This document shows positions 62,635 through 64,000 of a stretch of DNA of 64,000 nucleotides, in pieces (position 1 is the first letter of the stretch; the number at the start of each line of letters is the position of its first letter). Origin of the DNA: an uncultured Schlesneria sp. (lineage in GTDB: Bacteria; Planctomycetota; Planctomycetia; Planctomycetales; Planctomycetaceae). The position numbers and the translations under genes were made by a program. Where the stretch lies: NCBI GenBank assembly GCA_903871875.1, contig CAIQIR010000072.1, positions 49,925 to 113,924 of the forward strand. Reading direction: 5' to 3'. The notes beneath the pieces were generated by a model, which was given only the letters and a program-made list of their open reading frames with translations, did not search any database and was not told where the DNA came from.

Positions 62635-63930
62635 TTACCTCCTGTCGTTCGAGGAAAGAAGCCGCAGAGAGTGCGCGGCGTGGGAATACGGGCAGTAGTG
62701 TTTCAGCAGGTCTTCGTCTTCGGCGGACAAGATCGCCTTCAACAAAAACTGACCCGCGTTTTCGAAGACCGTCGCGTGAGGAATCAGGTCGCTGGGCAAG
62801 AGCAATAGCCAGTCCACGTGATGGCCGGTGACGTGAACGCGACGATGGATATTGATCGTTCGGTGTCGCGCGGAAGCACCGTCCGTGCCCGACGCCTCCT
62901 GGAGATACCAGGTTTCCGGCCAACTGCCGTCTTCGGACTGGGTGGCGATGAGCAATTTGACCTCTTGTGCGAGATAGGCCACGACACCGTTTCGACTAGC
63001 CGGAGAAAGCAGATGATGAGCATGATCGAGTTGCAGCAGCAGCGCCAGTCCTTCGAGACGATGTATGCCAAAGCAGGGCTGCGCTTCCGGCTGGGCTTTG
63101 CGAACCAACAATTCTTCGGCCAGATCGTCGAACGAGTAATGAGTTCCAAATTTATCGATCCATGAACGTTGTGGCGGCAAATAGAGCATCAGGGCGATGA
63201 AGTTCCACTCGATCTCGGATTCTTTCAGGTTGAAATTCGCCATCGTGTCGCGCAGCAGATCTTTGACGTCAAACGACTGGCTGTGAATCGTGATCTGTTC
63301 GCGAAGCGGCACCCCGTGCTTCGCCAGTTCACAAAGCAGCTGACCTGCGTGCGCTTGCCGCTCTGTCTCCCATTGCCGCCGCGAAAATGTTTGAGTTCGG
63401 TTACGCACACCCCAGGTGCTCTCCACAAACAGAGGGTTGCCTTGGAAGTACTGGCTGGCGGAGTCGGAGTCGAGCAGTACCTGCTTCAGCGTCGCCCCCG
63501 CAGGATCAGGATGCTCAGGCACCTTCATTTCCAGTCCGTAAAGCGCTGCGGCATGCAGCAACAGCGACAAGCCCGGGTTATGCCGCAGCTGCAGCCGGCC
63601 AACGGCCAACTCGACATCAGCCGGATTAATCGACGTGAGATTCAATCGAGCAGATTGAGCGCGACCCGGAGTCATTGATGACCCGGCAAGCATTGCGTCC
63701 AATTGCGCGGTTCGTTCGGGAATCGTCGCAACGGGAGAAATCCGTCGTTGCCGATGATCAAAGGCGAATCGCTGCATGGACCCGATGGCTGGCACCAGGC
63801 AACTCAGCAGGGCCGTGATCAGGATCGCCCCCGCCAGCCACGAGCGGTACGAGGACGTCCCCGCGGCGTGAGCGAGGTCTGTGTGTGCATCCTTTGTCGG
63901 CGAGGACAAAGAGAATGGCACTTTCGACAT
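62635..63930 (-). CDS. Membrane-anchored alpha/alpha-barrel-like protein
   Basis: 431 residues. One membrane helix at about 31-50 (SWLAGAILITALLSCLVPAI) anchors the protein; the rest should lie in the periplasm. The body is helical, and ATQSEDGSWPETWYL contains a QxxxGxW motif as in alpha/alpha toroids. HRRVHVTGHHVDWLLLLPSD follows, with clustered His residues that might bind a metal. No DxDD or other cyclase motif is present. It is the first visible gene of the minus-strand run, 89 bp upstream of the GG-leader peptide. It could process, bind or modify the peptide; that is only a positional inference. Confidence 0.68.
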   Translation of the reverse strand: MSKVPFSLSSPTKDAHTDLAHAAGTSSYRSWLAGAILITALLSCLVPAIGSMQRFAFDHRQRRISPVATIPERTAQLDAMLAGSSMTPGRAQSARLNLTSINPADVELAVGRLQLRHNPGLSLLLHAAALYGLEMKVPEHPDPAGATLKQVLLDSDSASQYFQGNPLFVESTWGVRNRTQTFSRRQWETERQAHAGQLLCELAKHGVPLREQITIHSQSFDVKDLLRDTMANFNLKESEIEWNFIALMLYLPPQRSWIDKFGTHYSFDDLAEELLVRKAQPEAQPCFGIHRLEGLALLLQLDHAHHLLSPASRNGVVAYLAQEVKLLIATQSEDGSWPETWYLQEASGTDGASARHRTINIHRRVHVTGHHVDWLLLLPSDLIPHATVFENAGQFLLKAILSAEDEDLLKHYCPYSHAAHSLRLLSSNDRR

Positions 63931-63969
63931 AGACGACCATCCTCAATTGCAGATTGAAACTGACCCGCA

Positions 63970-64000
63970 GTGAGACGGATCAAGAGTGAGACGGATCAAG
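63970..64000. repeat. 16-bp tandem direct repeat at the window edge
   Basis: GTGAGACGGATCAAGA (63970-63985) is followed at once by the same string, which runs off the window at 64000. It lies 40 bp upstream of the first gene of the minus-strand operon, so it might be an operator, or part of the 3' end of the gene beyond. Confidence 0.75.

Overview
The window almost certainly comes from a Planctomycetota genome, probably order Planctomycetales; the genus cannot be fixed. Signs are two DUF1501 proteins, a DUF1549/DUF1553 cytochrome (PSCyt/PSD type), a CxxCH heme-binding protein with a beta-propeller front end, DUF1559 prepilin-like proteins, an ECF sigma factor beside a WD40 Ser/Thr kinase, and a DUF116-polyprenyl synthase fusion. 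No rRNA, tRNA, CRISPR array, intact transposase or integrase was found.

Layout. 1-5.1 kb: the 3' end of an Ig-like repeat surface protein, a DUF1501 protein, an SDR oxidoreductase and an AhpD-like protein. 5.4-10.3 kb: an RND efflux pump and its adaptor. 10.6-13.4 kb: an ECF sigma factor coupled to a WD40 kinase. 14.3-21.4 kb: a six-gene plus-strand cluster with a helical protein, a GcvH-like lipoyl carrier, a two-cluster ferredoxin, a class II (squalene-hopene-like) terpene cyclase, a DUF116-polyprenyl synthase fusion and a second alpha/alpha-barrel prenyltransferase-like protein. 21.4-35.3 kb: an amidinotransferase-fold enzyme, a Flp-like small pilin, the large cytochrome-type degradative proteins, panD, a TPR/ATP-grasp protein, a second DUF1501 protein and a glucose dehydrogenase. 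35.5-43.4 kb: an unlisted 55-aa membrane protein, a GlnE with an ACT-like insert, a PQQ-type propeller, and an ActP/YjcH-like acetate symporter pair. 43.4-45.9 kb: a gene-poor, apparently decayed stretch with two 9-bp-period repeat arrays, ending at the broken 5' end of a hybrid histidine kinase. 47.3-49.6 kb: a response regulator fused to DUF2294 and small hypotheticals.

49.7-63.9 kb is a run of eleven minus-strand genes with gaps of 11-195 bp, probably one or a few operons. In transcription order they are: a membrane-anchored alpha/alpha-barrel protein; a 107-aa Cys-rich secreted peptide with a textbook double-glycine leader motif; a membrane-tethered C39-like peptidase; two large anchored proteins of similar architecture; a GT39-like glycosyltransferase fused to a BPL_N amidotransferase-like domain; a prepilin/DUF1559-SUMF1 fusion; an HGSNAT-like acyltransferase; a YdjC-type deacetylase; a GYF-like membrane protein; and a DUF1559 prepilin-like protein.

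The best candidates for undescribed systems are (a) this peptide/C39/pilin/glycan-modification locus, where a Sec-type N-terminus precedes a GG cleavage site and the C39-like domain is predicted to be periplasmic with no ABC transporter nearby, and (b) the lipoyl-carrier/ferredoxin/DUF116-prenyl synthase/class II cyclase cluster. All functional assignments rest on reading motifs by eye; no searches were run.
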